Shown here: one piece after another, positions 1 through 8,820 of the stretch
Position numbering within the stretch: the first letter of the stretch is position 1
How the letters are laid out: each line of letters begins with the position of its first letter
Source of the DNA: Halichoerus grypus
Lineage: Eukaryota; Chordata; Mammalia; Carnivora; Phocidae
NCBI RefSeq assembly: GCF_964656455.1
Contig: NW_027555012.1
Span: forward strand, 62,001-126,000
Length of the DNA stretch: 64,000 nucleotides
Direction: 5' to 3'
Notes under the pieces: model-generated
What the model saw: only the letters and a program-made list of their open reading frames with translations
The model's database searches: none
Told to the model about the DNA's origin: nothing
Translations under genes and position numbers: made by a program

Positions 1-256
1 TGCGTCCACCCTCCGGCATGGCTACTTTAGCCGAAGCAGGAAATCTCTACAGAGTTGTTCCTTTGAGTTAGGTGGTTGGCTTTAGCCCTGCAGGCACACC
101 CGGGGCAAGGGTACTAGCCTCATAAACAAGAGGTGAGTTGAGAACTGCCTTCCGCTCAGGCCTGTTTCTCACTCCATTTCACGTATGGGACCCTTTCCCC
201 GGGCTCTCAGACAGACACGAGCACTGTCAAATTCCTCTGGCTTCAGGAACGGCAAT

Positions 257-943
257 GTTAACTCAAGCGCAGTAACTCTATAGCATTGATTCTTGGTGTT
301 AGTAGCCTGGGAACTAGGCTTCCAGGCACACAGGGTACAGCAGTGCTAATCTCCTCAAACAAGAGGGGAGTCGACAGCAGCCTTCCTTCCAGGCCTGCTT
401 CTCACTCCGAGTTACGTTTAGGTTCCATTTCTCATGCTTTCACAAAAACACACAACAGATGAAGTGCACGCTCAGGAAGGGCGATCTTTGCTGAGGCACG
501 GGTCCTCCGCACTTTTGTTCCTTTCCGTTGGGTGGATGGCACTTAGGACTACACGCACACACGGGAGAGCCGATCTAGTTTCCCGAAACAAGAGTTGAGT
601 CGATAGCTGCCTCCTGCCCATGCTTATTTCTGCCTCGGAATTCTGCTGGGACTCATTCCCCAGGTTTGCACTCAAGCAGAGTTGAAAATCCTGCCACCCT
701 GTGGAGAGGCGAATGAGCTGAAGCTGGGATTCTTGACCGGCTTCTTTCTGCCAAAACAGTGTGGAGCACTTAGCATTCCTATGCACACATGGAGCAGTAG
801 CGTTAGCTTCAGGTAACAAGAGCTGAGTCGAGAGGTGCCTTGTGGCCCGGACTTCTTCTCCCTCGGTCTCACGTAAGGAACCCGTTCCCCAGGCTCTCAC
901 CCACGGTAGCCTGGAAAGTGCTTCCTCCCTCAGAGACGTGGAT
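257..943 (+). repeat. Satellite block H, three diverged sub-monomers
   Basis: This 687 bp stretch spans about three 227-229 bp periods (breaks near 486 and 715) and is the most diverged part of the unit. Its start aligns with the alpha start of other dimers but reads GTTAACTCAAGCGCAG where others read GGTAGCTAAAGCAC. Its first part matches E (2748-2801) and its last part, from the AGGCGAATGAGCTG motif at 707, matches E again (from 2803). E lacks what lies between. The ORF of ~142 codons on the minus strand here (472-900) has no recognisable domain and overlaps a second ORF, so I do not call it a gene. Confidence 0.85.
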
Positions 944-1397
944 GGTAGCTAAAGCACGATTTCTCTACCGTGTTGTTTCTTCGAGTTAGAACGCTAGCTA
1001 TTAGACTGCCATGCAAATGTGGGGCTGCCGTGCTAGCTTGGTCAAACACATGGGGAGTCGTGTTCTGCCTTTCGCAGGGGCCTGAGTCTCACTCGCAAAA
1101 AGCTTTGGACTCCCTTGCAGTGCTCTCACGCACGCACACCACAAAATGCTGCCACCCTCAGGAGCAGCTGTTTTACCTGCAGCACAGGCTCTCAACCGAG
1201 TTTTTCCTTCGAGTTAGGTGGCTGTGTTTAAGGCGGCACACACACCCTCTCGAATGGTACTAGCCCCATAACCAGGATGTGAGTTAAGAGCTGCCTTCTG
1301 TACCGGCCTGTCTCTCCCCGATATTACGATATTGAAACCGTCCCCAGGCTCTCAGCCACAGTACACCCTAAACTGCTCCGCCCACAGAGAGGTCGAC
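944..1397 (+). repeat. Satellite dimer A (454 bp)
   Basis: The dimer begins at GGTAGCTAAAGCACG, and the same start recurs 454 bp later as dimer B. Its alpha half carries the TTCGAGTTAGAACGC motif (980-994) and its beta half TTCGAGTTAGGTGGC (1208-1222), 228 bp apart. Other parallel landmarks in the two halves are the GTGCTAGC/GTACTAGC blocks and the GCTCTCAC/GCTCTCAG blocks. Positions 971-1072 are identical to the matching part of dimer B, the tract used for exchange in unit 8. Confidence 0.9.
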
Positions 1398-1850
1398 GGT
1401 AGCTAAAGCACGGTTTCTCTACAGTGTTGTTTCTTCGAGTTAGAACGCTAGCTATTAGACTGCCATGCAAATGTGGGGCTGCCGTGCTAGCTTGGTCAAA
1501 CACATGGGGAGTCGTGTTCTGCCTTTTGCTGGGGCCTGAGTCTCACTCGCAAAAAGCTTTGGACTCCCTTGCACTACTCTCACGCACGCACACAACAAAA
1601 TGCTGCCACCCTCAGGAGCACCTGTTTTACCTGAAGCACAGGCTCTCAATCAAGTTTTCCTTCGAGTTAGGTGGCTGTGTTGAAGCCTGCACACACACCC
1701 TGGCGAACGGTAGCAGCCCCATAACCATGATGTGTGTTGAGAGCTGCCTTCTGTACCGGCCTGCCTCTCCCCGATATTATGATATTGAAACTGTGCCCAG
1801 GCTCTCAGCCACAGTACACCCTAAACTGCTTCGCCCACAGAGAGGTCGAC
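1398..1850 (+). repeat. Satellite dimer B (453 bp)
   Basis: Closely related to A. It differs by TTGCT instead of TCGCA after the shared 102 bp tract and by scattered bases in the beta half. It ends at a GTCGAC site (1845-1850), lost in units 3 and 12 through a C to T change. A 143-codon ORF runs through it (1424-1855) and is treated as chance. Confidence 0.9.
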
Positions 1851-2291
1851 GGTAGCTAAAGCACGGTTTCTCTGCTGTGTAGTTTCTTCGAGTTAGAACG
1901 CTAGCTATTAGACTTCCATGCAAAAGTGGGGCTGCCGTGCTAGCGTGATGAAACACATGGGGAGTCGTGTTCTGCCTTTCGCTGGGGCCTGAGTCTCGCT
2001 CGCAAAAAGCTTTGGACTTCCTTGCAGTGCTCTCACGCACGCACACCACAAAATGCTGCCACCCTCAGGAGCAGCTGTTTGACCTGACGCACAAGCTCTG
2101 AACCGAGATTCTCCTTCGAGTTAGGTGGCTGTGTTTACCCTGGGCAACGGTACTAGCCCCATAACCATGATGTGGGTTGAGAGCTGCCTTCTGTACCGGC
2201 CTGTCTCTCCCCCGATATTACGATATTGAAACCGTCCCCAGGCTCTCAGCCACAGTACACCCTAAACTGCTTCGCCCACAGAGAGGTCGAC
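1851..2291 (+). repeat. Satellite dimer C (441 bp, short beta half)
   Basis: Same alpha-beta layout as B, but about 12 bp shorter. The AAGCCTGCACACACAC stretch of the beta half is missing, so GGCTGTGTT is followed almost directly by CCCTGGGCAACGG. The deletion is present in every unit, so it predates HOR amplification. Confidence 0.87.
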
Positions 2292-2747
2292 GGTAGCTAA
2301 AGCACGGTTTGTCTACAGTGTTGTTTGTTCGAGTTAGAAAGCTAGCTATTAGACTTCCATTCAAAAGTGGGGCCGCAGTAGTAGTTTCATGGAGCAAGTG
2401 GGGAGTCGTGTTCTGGCTTCTTCCGGGGCCTGGGTCTCACAAGGAAAATGGTTTTGGACTCCCTTGCTGTGCACTCACGCATGCACACCACACAATGCGT
2501 CCACCCTGAGGCATGGCTCTTTTAGCCGAAGCAGGAATTCCCTACAGAGTTGTTCCTTTGAGTTAGGTGGTTGGCTTATGGCCTGCAGGCACACCCGGGG
2601 CAAGGGGACTAGCCTCATAAACAAGAGGTGAGTTGAGAGCTGCCTTCCGCACCGGCCTGTTTCTCACTCCATTTCACGTATGGGACCCTTTCCCCGGTCT
2701 CTCATACACGAGCACTATACAACTCCTGCGGCTTCAGGAACGGCAAT
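2292..2747 (+). repeat. Satellite dimer D (456 bp)
   Basis: The alpha half has GTTTGTTCGAGTTAGAAAGC and GGGGCCGCAG variants. The beta half has GCATGGCTCTTTTAGCCGAAG and the CTTTGAGTTAGG form of the recurring motif. It is more like G (the L1-split dimer) than like A-C, supporting an internal duplication within the HOR. Confidence 0.87.
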
Positions 2748-3037
2748 GGTAGCTAAAGCGCAGTAAGGCTACAGCATTGATTCTTGGTGTTAGTAGCCTG
2801 GTAGGCGAATGAGCTGCAGCTGGGATTCTTTACAGGCTTGTTTCTTCCCAGTCAGGGTCGAGCACATAGCATTCCAAGCACACATGGAGCAGTAGTCTTA
2901 GCTTCAGGTAGCAAGAGCTGAGTCCAGAGGTGCCTTGTGCCCGGACCTATTTCTCCCTTGGTTTCACGTATGGAACCCGTTCCCCAGGCTCTCAGCCACG
3001 GTACTCCGTGTAATGCTTCCTCCGTCTAGAGGTCGAC
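2748..3037 (+). repeat. Satellite block E (290 bp), deletion form of H
   Basis: It starts GGTAGCTAAAGCGCAG and follows H to about 2801 (TAGTAGCCTGG), then jumps to AGGCGAATGAGCTG at 2803, which in H occurs at 707. The deletion relative to H is therefore ~396 bp, matching the length difference (687 versus 290). It ends at a GTCGAC boundary (3032-3037). Confidence 0.87.
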
Positions 3038-3492
3038 GGTAGCTAAAGCACGGTTTCTCTACAGTGTTGTTTCTTCGAGTGAGAACACTAGCTGTTAGAC
3101 TTCCATGCAAAAGTGGGGCTGCCGTGCTAGCGTGATGAAATACATGGGGAGTCGTGTTCTGCCTTCTGCTGGGGCCTGAGGCTCATTCACAAAAAGCTTT
3201 GGACTCCCTTGCAGTGCTCTCATGCACGCACACAACAAAATGCTTCCACCCTCAGGAGCGGCTCTTTTAGCTGAAGCATGGATTCTCCAGCGAGTTTTTC
3301 CTTCGAGTTAGGCAGTTTTCATGAAGCCTGCACACACACCCGGGGCAACGGTACTAGCCCCATAACCATGGTTTGAGTTGAGAGCTGCCTTCTCTCCGGC
3401 CTGTCTCTCCCTCGATTTCACGAAACGGAACCCGTCCCCAGGCTCTCACCCACCGTACACCCTAAACTGCTTCCTCCCACATAGAGGTCGTC
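3038..3492 (+). repeat. Satellite dimer F (455 bp)
   Basis: An alpha-beta dimer related to A-C, with alpha variant GAGTGAGAACACTAGCTG and beta motif TTCGAGTTAGGCAGT at 3302-3316. It directly precedes the L1-split dimer G. Confidence 0.88.
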
Positions 3493-3536
3493 GGTAGCTA
3501 AAGCACGGTTTCTCTTCAGTGTTGTTTCTCCGAGTT

Positions 3537-3550
3537 AGAACGCTTGCTAT
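3537..3550 (+). repeat. L1 target-site duplication, left copy
   Basis: The 14 bases AGAACGCTTGCTAT immediately precede the L1 and are repeated exactly at 4251-4264. Other alpha sub-monomers read GCTAGCT where this has GCTTGCT. Both copies carry the T, so that substitution existed in the target before the insertion. Confidence 0.93.
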
Positions 3551-3772
3551 GAATGTCCACAATAGCCAAACTGTGGAAAGAGCCATGTCCACCAACAGAT
3601 GAATGGATAAAGAAGAGGGGGTATATATATATATACAATGGAATATTATGCAGCCATCAAAAGGAATGAGATCTTGCCATCTGCAACGACGTGGATGGAA
3701 CTGGAGGGTATCATGCTGAGCGAAATAAGTCAAACCGAGAAAGACATGTATCATATGACCTCACTGATATGA
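3551..3772 (+). pseudogene. L1 ORF2 C-terminal remnant, frameshifted by the TA repeat
   Basis: Translation before the TA repeat gives an ORF2-type segment (MSTIAKLWKEP, then TDEWIKKR). After it comes TMEYYAAIKRNEI, TWMELEGIMLSEISQTEKD and a stop at 3770-3772. These match the well-known C-terminus of mammalian L1 ORF2 protein. The seven-repeat TA tract (3622-3635) puts the two parts in different frames, so even the remnant is not continuous here. There is no catalytic domain: endonuclease and reverse transcriptase lie far upstream and are missing. Confidence 0.9.
3622..3635 (+). repeat. TA microsatellite in the L1 ORF2 remnant
   Basis: Seven TA repeats here and in most units. Units 6, 8 and 11 have six; unit 13 has eight. 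It is the only length-variable simple repeat I saw in the array and it sets the ORF2 reading frame. Confidence 0.95.
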
Positions 3773-3814
3773 GGAATTCTTAATCTCAGGAAACAAACTG
3801 AGGGTTGCTAGAGT

Positions 3815-3839
3815 GGGGGGTGGGGTGGGAGGGATGGGG
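3815..3839 (+). other. G-quadruplex candidate in first L1 3' UTR module
   Basis: Five runs of three or more G (six, four, three, three and four) separated by one to two bases. G-rich quadruplex-forming 3' UTR tracts are a known conserved feature of mammalian L1 elements. It is repeated in every unit. Confidence 0.75.
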
Positions 3840-4062
3840 TGACTGGGTGATGGACACTGTGGAGGGTATGTGTTCTGGTAAGCGCTGTGAATTGTGCAAG
3901 ACTGTTGAATCTCAGATCTGTACCTCTGAAACAAATAATGCAATATATGTTAAGAAAGAAAAAAAGAAGAAGAAGAATGCAGCAGGAGGGGAAGAATGAA
4001 GGGGGGAAAATCGGAGGGGGAGAAGAACCATGAGAGATGATGGACTCTGAAAAACAAACTGA

Positions 4063-4087
4063 GGGTTCTAGAGGGGAGGGGGCTGGG
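4063..4087 (+). other. G-quadruplex candidate in second L1 3' UTR module
   Basis: Four G runs (three, four, five and three) with loops of seven, one and two bases. It lies at the position equivalent to the first candidate after the shared AAACAAACTGAGGGTT block. Confidence 0.65.
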
Positions 4088-4220
4088 AGGATGGCTTAGC
4101 CTGGTGATGGGTATTGAGCAGGGCACGTTCTGCATGGAGCACTGGGTGTTATGCACAAACAATGAACCATGGAACACTATATCTAAAACTAATGATGTAA
4201 TGTATGGGGATTAACATAAC

Positions 4221-4226
4221 AATAAA
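4221..4226 (+). promoter_or_regulatory. L1 polyadenylation signal AATAAA
   Basis: Canonical hexamer about 24 bases before the end of the L1 A tail. It would have directed cleavage of the source L1 transcript. Any activity on satellite transcripts here is unknown. Confidence 0.8.
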
Positions 4227-4250
4227 AACATTAAATAATAATTAAAAAAA

Positions 4251-4264
4251 AGAACGCTTGCTAT
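4251..4264 (+). repeat. L1 target-site duplication, right copy
   Basis: Exact copy of 3537-3550 directly after the A tail. The satellite sequence resumes at 4265 without loss. The same pair is present around every L1 copy in the window. Confidence 0.93.
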
Positions 4265-4410
4265 TAGACTTCCATGCAAAAGTGGGGCCGCAGTGCTAGC
4301 CTCAGGAAACAAGTGGGGAGTCATGTTCTGCCTTCTGCCGGGGCCTGAGTCCCACACGGAAAATGGGTCTGGACTCACTTGCAGTGCGCTCACGCATGCA
4401 CACAGCAAAA

Positions 4411-7400
4411 TGCGTCCACCCTCCGGCATGGCTACTTTAGCCGAAGCAGGAAATCTCTACAGAGTTGTTCCTTTGAGTTAGGTGGTTGGCTTTAGCCCTG
4501 CAGGCACACCCGGGGCAAGGGTACTAGCCTCATAAACAAGAGGTGAGTTGAGAACTGCCTTCCGCTCCGGCCTGTTTCTCACTCCATTTCACGTATGGGA
4601 CCCTTTCCCCGGGCTCTCAGACAGACACGAGCACTGTCAAATTCCTCTGGCTTCAGGAACGGCAATGTTAACTCAAGCGCAGTAACTCTATAGCATTGAT
4701 TCTTGGTGTTAGTAGCCTGGGAACTAGGCTTCCAGGCACACAGGGTACAGCAGTGCTAATCTCCTCAAACAAGAGGGGAGTCGACAGCAGCCTTCCTTCC
4801 AGGCCTGCTTCTCACTCCGAGTTACGTTTAGGTTCCATTTCTCATGCTTTCACAAAAACACACAACAGATGAAGTGCACGCTCAGGAAGGGCGATCTTTG
4901 CTGAGGCACGGGTCCTCCGCACTTTTGTTCCTTTCCGTTGGGTGGATGGCACTTAGGACTACACGCACACACGGGAGAGCCGATCTAGTTTCCCGAAACA
5001 AGAGTTGAGTCGATAGCTGCCTCCTGCCCATGCTTATTTCTGCCTCGGAATTCTGCTGGGACTCATTCCCCAGGTTTGCACTCAAGCAGAGTTGAAAATC
5101 CTGCCACCCTGTGGAGAGGCGAATGAGCTGAAGCTGGGATTCTTGACCGGCTTCTTTCTGCCAAAACAGTGTGGAGCACTTAGCATTCCTATGCACACAT
5201 GGAGCAGTAGTGTTAGCTTCAGGTAACAAGAGCTGAGTCGAGAGGTGCCTTGTGGCCCGGACTTCTTCTCCCTCGGTCTCACGTAAGGAACCCGTTCCCC
5301 AGGCTCTCACCCACGGTAGCCTGGAAAGTGCTTCCTCCCTCAGAGACGTGGATGGTAGCTAAAGCACGATTTCTCTACCGTGTTGTTTCTTCGAGTTAGA
5401 ACGCTAGCTATTAGACTGCCATGCAAATGTGGGGCTGCCGTGCTAGCTTGGTCAAACACATGGGGAGTCGTGTTCTGCCTTTCGCAGGGGCCTGAGTCTC
5501 ACTCGCAAAAAGCTTTGGACTCCCTTGCAGTGCTCTCACGCACGCACACCACAAAATGCTGCCACCCTCAGGAGCAGCTGTTTTACCTGCAGCACAGGCT
5601 CTCAACCGAGTTTTTCCTTCGAGTTAGGTGGCTGTGTTTAAGGCGGCACACACACCCTCTCGAATGGTACTAGCCCCATAACCAGGATGTGAGTTAAGAG
5701 CTGCCTTCTGTACCGGCCTGTCTCTCCCCGATATTACGATATTGAAACCGTCCCCAGGCTCTCAGCCACAGTACACCCTAAACTGCTCCGCCCACAGAGA
5801 GGTCGACGGTAGCTAAAGCACGGTTTCTCTACAGTGTTGTTTCTTCGAGTTAGAACGCTAGCTATTAGACTGCCATGCAAATGTGGGGCTGCCGTGCTAG
5901 CTTGGTCAAACACATGGGGAGTCGTGTTCTGCCTTTTGCTGGGGCCTGAGTCTCACTCGCAAAAAGCTTTGGACTCCCTTGCACTACTCTCACGCACGCA
6001 CACAACAAAATGCTGCCACCCTCAGGAGCACCTGTTTTACCTGAAGCACAGGCTCTCAATCAAGTTTTCCTTCGAGTTAGGTGGCTGTGTTGAAGCCTGC
6101 ACACACACCCTGGCGAACGGTAGCAGCCCCATAACCATGATGTGTGTTGAGAGCTGCCTTCTGTACCGGCCTGCCTCTCCCCGATATTATGATATTGAAA
6201 CTGTGCCCAGGCTCTCAGCCACAGTACACCCTAAACTGCTTCGCCCACAGAGAGGTCGACGGTAGCTAAAGCACGGTTTCTCTGCTGTGTAGTTTCTTCG
6301 AGTTAGAACGCTAGCTATTAGACTTCCATGCAAAAGTGGGGCTGCCGTGCTAGCGTGATGAAACACATGGGGAGTCGTGTTCTGCCTTTCGCTGGGGCCT
6401 GAGTCTCGCTCGCAAAAAGCTTTGGACTTCCTTGCAGTGCTCTCACGCACGCACACCACAAAATGCTGCCACCCTCAGGAGCAGCTGTTTGACCTGACGC
6501 ACAAGCTCTGAACCGAGATTCTCCTTCGAGTTAGGTGGCTGTGTTTACCCTGGGCAACGGTACTAGCCCCATAACCATGATGTGGGTTGAGAGCTGCCTT
6601 CTGTACCGGCCTGTCTCTCCCCCGATATTACGATATTGAAACCGTCCCCAGGCTCTCAGCCACAGTACACCCTAAACTGCTTCGCCCACAGAGAGGTCGA
6701 CGGTAGCTAAAGCACGGTTTGTCTACAGTGTTGTTTGTTCGAGTTAGAAAGCTAGCTATTAGACTTCCATTCAAAAGTGGGGCCGCAGTAGTAGTTTCAT
6801 GGAGCAAGTGGGGAGTCGTGTTCTGGCTTCTTCCGGGGCCTGGGTCTCACAAGGAAAATGGTTTTGGACTCCCTTGCTGTGCACTCACGCATGCACACCA
6901 CACAATGCGTCCACCCTGAGGCATGGCTCTTTTAGCCGAAGCAGGAATTCCCTACAGAGTTGTTCCTTTGAGTTAGGTGGTTGGCTTATGGCCTGCAGGC
7001 ACACCCGGGGCAAGGGGACTAGCCTCATAAACAAGAGGTGAGTTGAGAGCTGCCTTCCGCACCGGCCTGTTTCTCACTCCATTTCACGTATGGGACCCTT
7101 TCCCCGGTCTCTCATACACGAGCACTATACAACTCCTGCGGCTTCAGGAACGGCAATGGTAGCTAAAGCGCAGTAAGGCTACAGCATTGATTCTTGGTGT
7201 TAGTAGCCTGGTAGGCGAATGAGCTGCAGCTGGGATTCTTTACAGGCTTGTTTCTTCCCAGTCAGGGTCGAGCACATAGCATTCCAAGCACACATGGAGC
7301 AGTAGTCTTAGCTTCAGGTAGCAAGAGCTGAGTCCAGAGGTGCCTTGTGCCCGGACCTATTTCTCCCTTGGTTTCACGTATGGAACCCGTTCCCCAGGCT

Positions 7401-8820
7401 CTCAGCCACGGTACTCCGTGTAATGCTTCCTCCGTCTAGAGGTCGACGGTAGCTAAAGCACGGTTTCTCTACAGTGTTGTTTCTTCGAGTGAGAACACTA
7501 GCTGTTAGACTTCCATGCAAAAGTGGGGCTGCCGTGCTAGCGTGATGAAATACATGGGGAGTCGTGTTCTGCCTTCTGCTGGGGCCTGAGGCTCATTCAC
7601 AAAAAGCTTTGGACTCCCTTGCAGTGCTCTCATGCACGCACACAACAAAATGCTTCCACCCTCAGGAGCGGCTCTTTTAGCTGAAGCATGGATTCTCCAG
7701 CGAGTTTTTCCTTCGAGTTAGGCAGTTTTCATGAAGCCTGCACACACACCCGGGGCAACGGTACTAGCCCCATAACCATGGTTTGAGTTGAGAGCTGCCT
7801 TCTCTCCGGCCTGTCTCTCCCTCGATTTCACGAAACGGAACCCGTCCCCAGGCTCTCACCCACCGTACACCCTAAACTGCTTCCTCCCACATAGAGGTCG
7901 TCGGTAGCTAAAGCACGGTTTCTCTTCAGTGTTGTTTCTCCGAGTTAGAACGCTTGCTATGAATGTCCACAATAGCCAAACTGTGGAAAGAGCCATGTCC
8001 ACCAACAGATGAATGGATAAAGAAGAGGGGGTATATATATATATACAATGGAATATTATGCAGCCATCAAAAGGAATGAGATCTTGCCATCTGCAACGAC
8101 GTGGATGGAACTGGAGGGTATCATGCTGAGCGAAATAAGTCAAACCGAGAAAGACATGTATCATATGACCTCACTGATATGAGGAATTCTTAATCTCAGG
8201 AAACAAACTGAGGGTTGCTAGAGTGGGGGGTGGGGTGGGAGGGATGGGGTGACTGGGTGATGGACACTGTGGAGGGTATGTGTTCTGGTAAGCGCTGTGA
8301 ATTGTGCAAGACTGTTGAATCTCAGATCTGTACCTCTGAAACAAATAATGCAATATATGTTAAGAAAGAAAAAAAGAAGAAGAAGAATGCAGCAGGAGGG
8401 GAAGAATGAAGGGGGGAAAATCGGAGGGGGAGAAGAACCATGAGAGATGATGGACTCTGAAAAACAAACTGAGGGTTCTAGAGGGGAGGGGGCTGGGAGG
8501 ATGGCTTAGCCTGGTGATGGGTATTGAGCAGGGCACGTTCTGCATGGAGCACTGGGTGTTATGCACAAACAATGAACCATGGAACACTATATCTAAAACT
8601 AATGATGTAATGTATGGGGATTAACATAACAATAAAAACATTAAATAATAATTAAAAAAAAGAACGCTTGCTATTAGACTTCCATGCAAAAGTGGGGCCG
8701 CAGTGCTAGCCTCAGGAAACAAGTGGGGAGTCATGTTCTGCCTTCTGCCGGGGCCTGAGTCCCACACGGAAAATGGGTCTGGACTCACTTGCAGTGCGCT
8801 CACGCATGCACACAGCAAAA
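4411..8820 (+). repeat. HOR unit 2 (4,410 bp)
   Basis: Full copy. It has T at 5211 (unit position 801; shared with units 8 and 11, C elsewhere) and C at 6457 (unit position 2047). The T801 variant is a CpG to TpG change. Confidence 0.97.
7961..8660 (+). mobile_element. LINE-1 3' fragment, unit 2 copy
   Basis: Same 700 bp fragment with the same breakpoints and the same 14 bp duplication. It has seven TA repeats. Confidence 0.93.

Larger units (their letters stand above)
3551..4250 (+). mobile_element. 5'-truncated LINE-1 3' end, carnivore type (unit 1)
   Basis: A 700 bp plus-strand L1 fragment: ORF2 C-terminal remnant (3551-3772), then a 3' UTR of two related modules separated by an A/G-rich tract (3951-3979), an AATAAA signal at 4221-4226 and a short A tail ending at 4250. 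It is flanked by the perfect 14 bp duplication AGAACGCTTGCTAT (3537-3550 and 4251-4264). The top-strand target TT/AGAA fits the L1 endonuclease preference TT/AAAA with one mismatch. The 3' UTR phrasing (AAACAAACTGAGGGTT, then GGGGATTAACATAAC before the AATAAA) resembles L1 families I remember from caniform carnivores. No search was possible. The fragment cannot move on its own. Confidence 0.93.
1..4410 (+). repeat. HOR unit 1 (4,410 bp, reference copy)
   Basis: This copy is used as the coordinate reference for positions within the unit. Distinguishing bases are A at 158 (shared only with unit 10) and C at 2047 (shared with units 2, 9, 10 and 11). It contains the tail of dimer G (1-256), then dimers H, A, B, C, D, E and F and most of the next G with its L1 insertion. 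Confidence 0.97.
3493..4666 (+). repeat. Satellite dimer G, split by L1 (1,174 bp; 460 bp without the insert)
   Basis: The alpha half starts at GGTAGCTAAAGCACGG (3493) and is interrupted at 3550 by the L1. It resumes after the second target-site copy at 4265 with TAGACTTCCATGCAAAAG. The beta half starts near 4428 and runs into the next unit. Removing 714 bp (L1 plus one target-site copy) restores a normal dimer length. Confidence 0.9.

Noticed and set aside
472..900. 142-codon minus-strand ORF in block H
   Set aside because: It has an internal repeated motif (RHLSTQLLL / RQLSTQLLF) that simply reflects the ~227 bp sub-monomer period, no known fold, and a second overlapping ORF in another frame.
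1316..1336. CCCGATATTACGATATTG as a reverse-strand CENP-B box
   Set aside because: The CCCG start is present, but the required T and the CGAA end do not line up with the consensus spacing.
1424..1855. 143-codon plus-strand ORF repeated in nearly every unit
   Set aside because: It lies wholly in satellite dimers, overlaps an opposite-strand ORF, shares its first part with the ORF of dimer A by repeat homology, and shows no recognisable domain. High identity between units is due to homogenisation, not coding constraint.
3604..3640. TA repeat as a promoter TATA element
   Set aside because: It lies inside the L1 ORF2 remnant and varies in length between units. No downstream transcript or initiator can be supported.
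3951..3979. A/G-rich tract read as a separate SINE or second insertion boundary
   Set aside because: No target-site duplication flanks it, no tRNA-like head follows, and the sequence continues into a related L1 3' UTR module. It is best taken as part of one L1 3' UTR.
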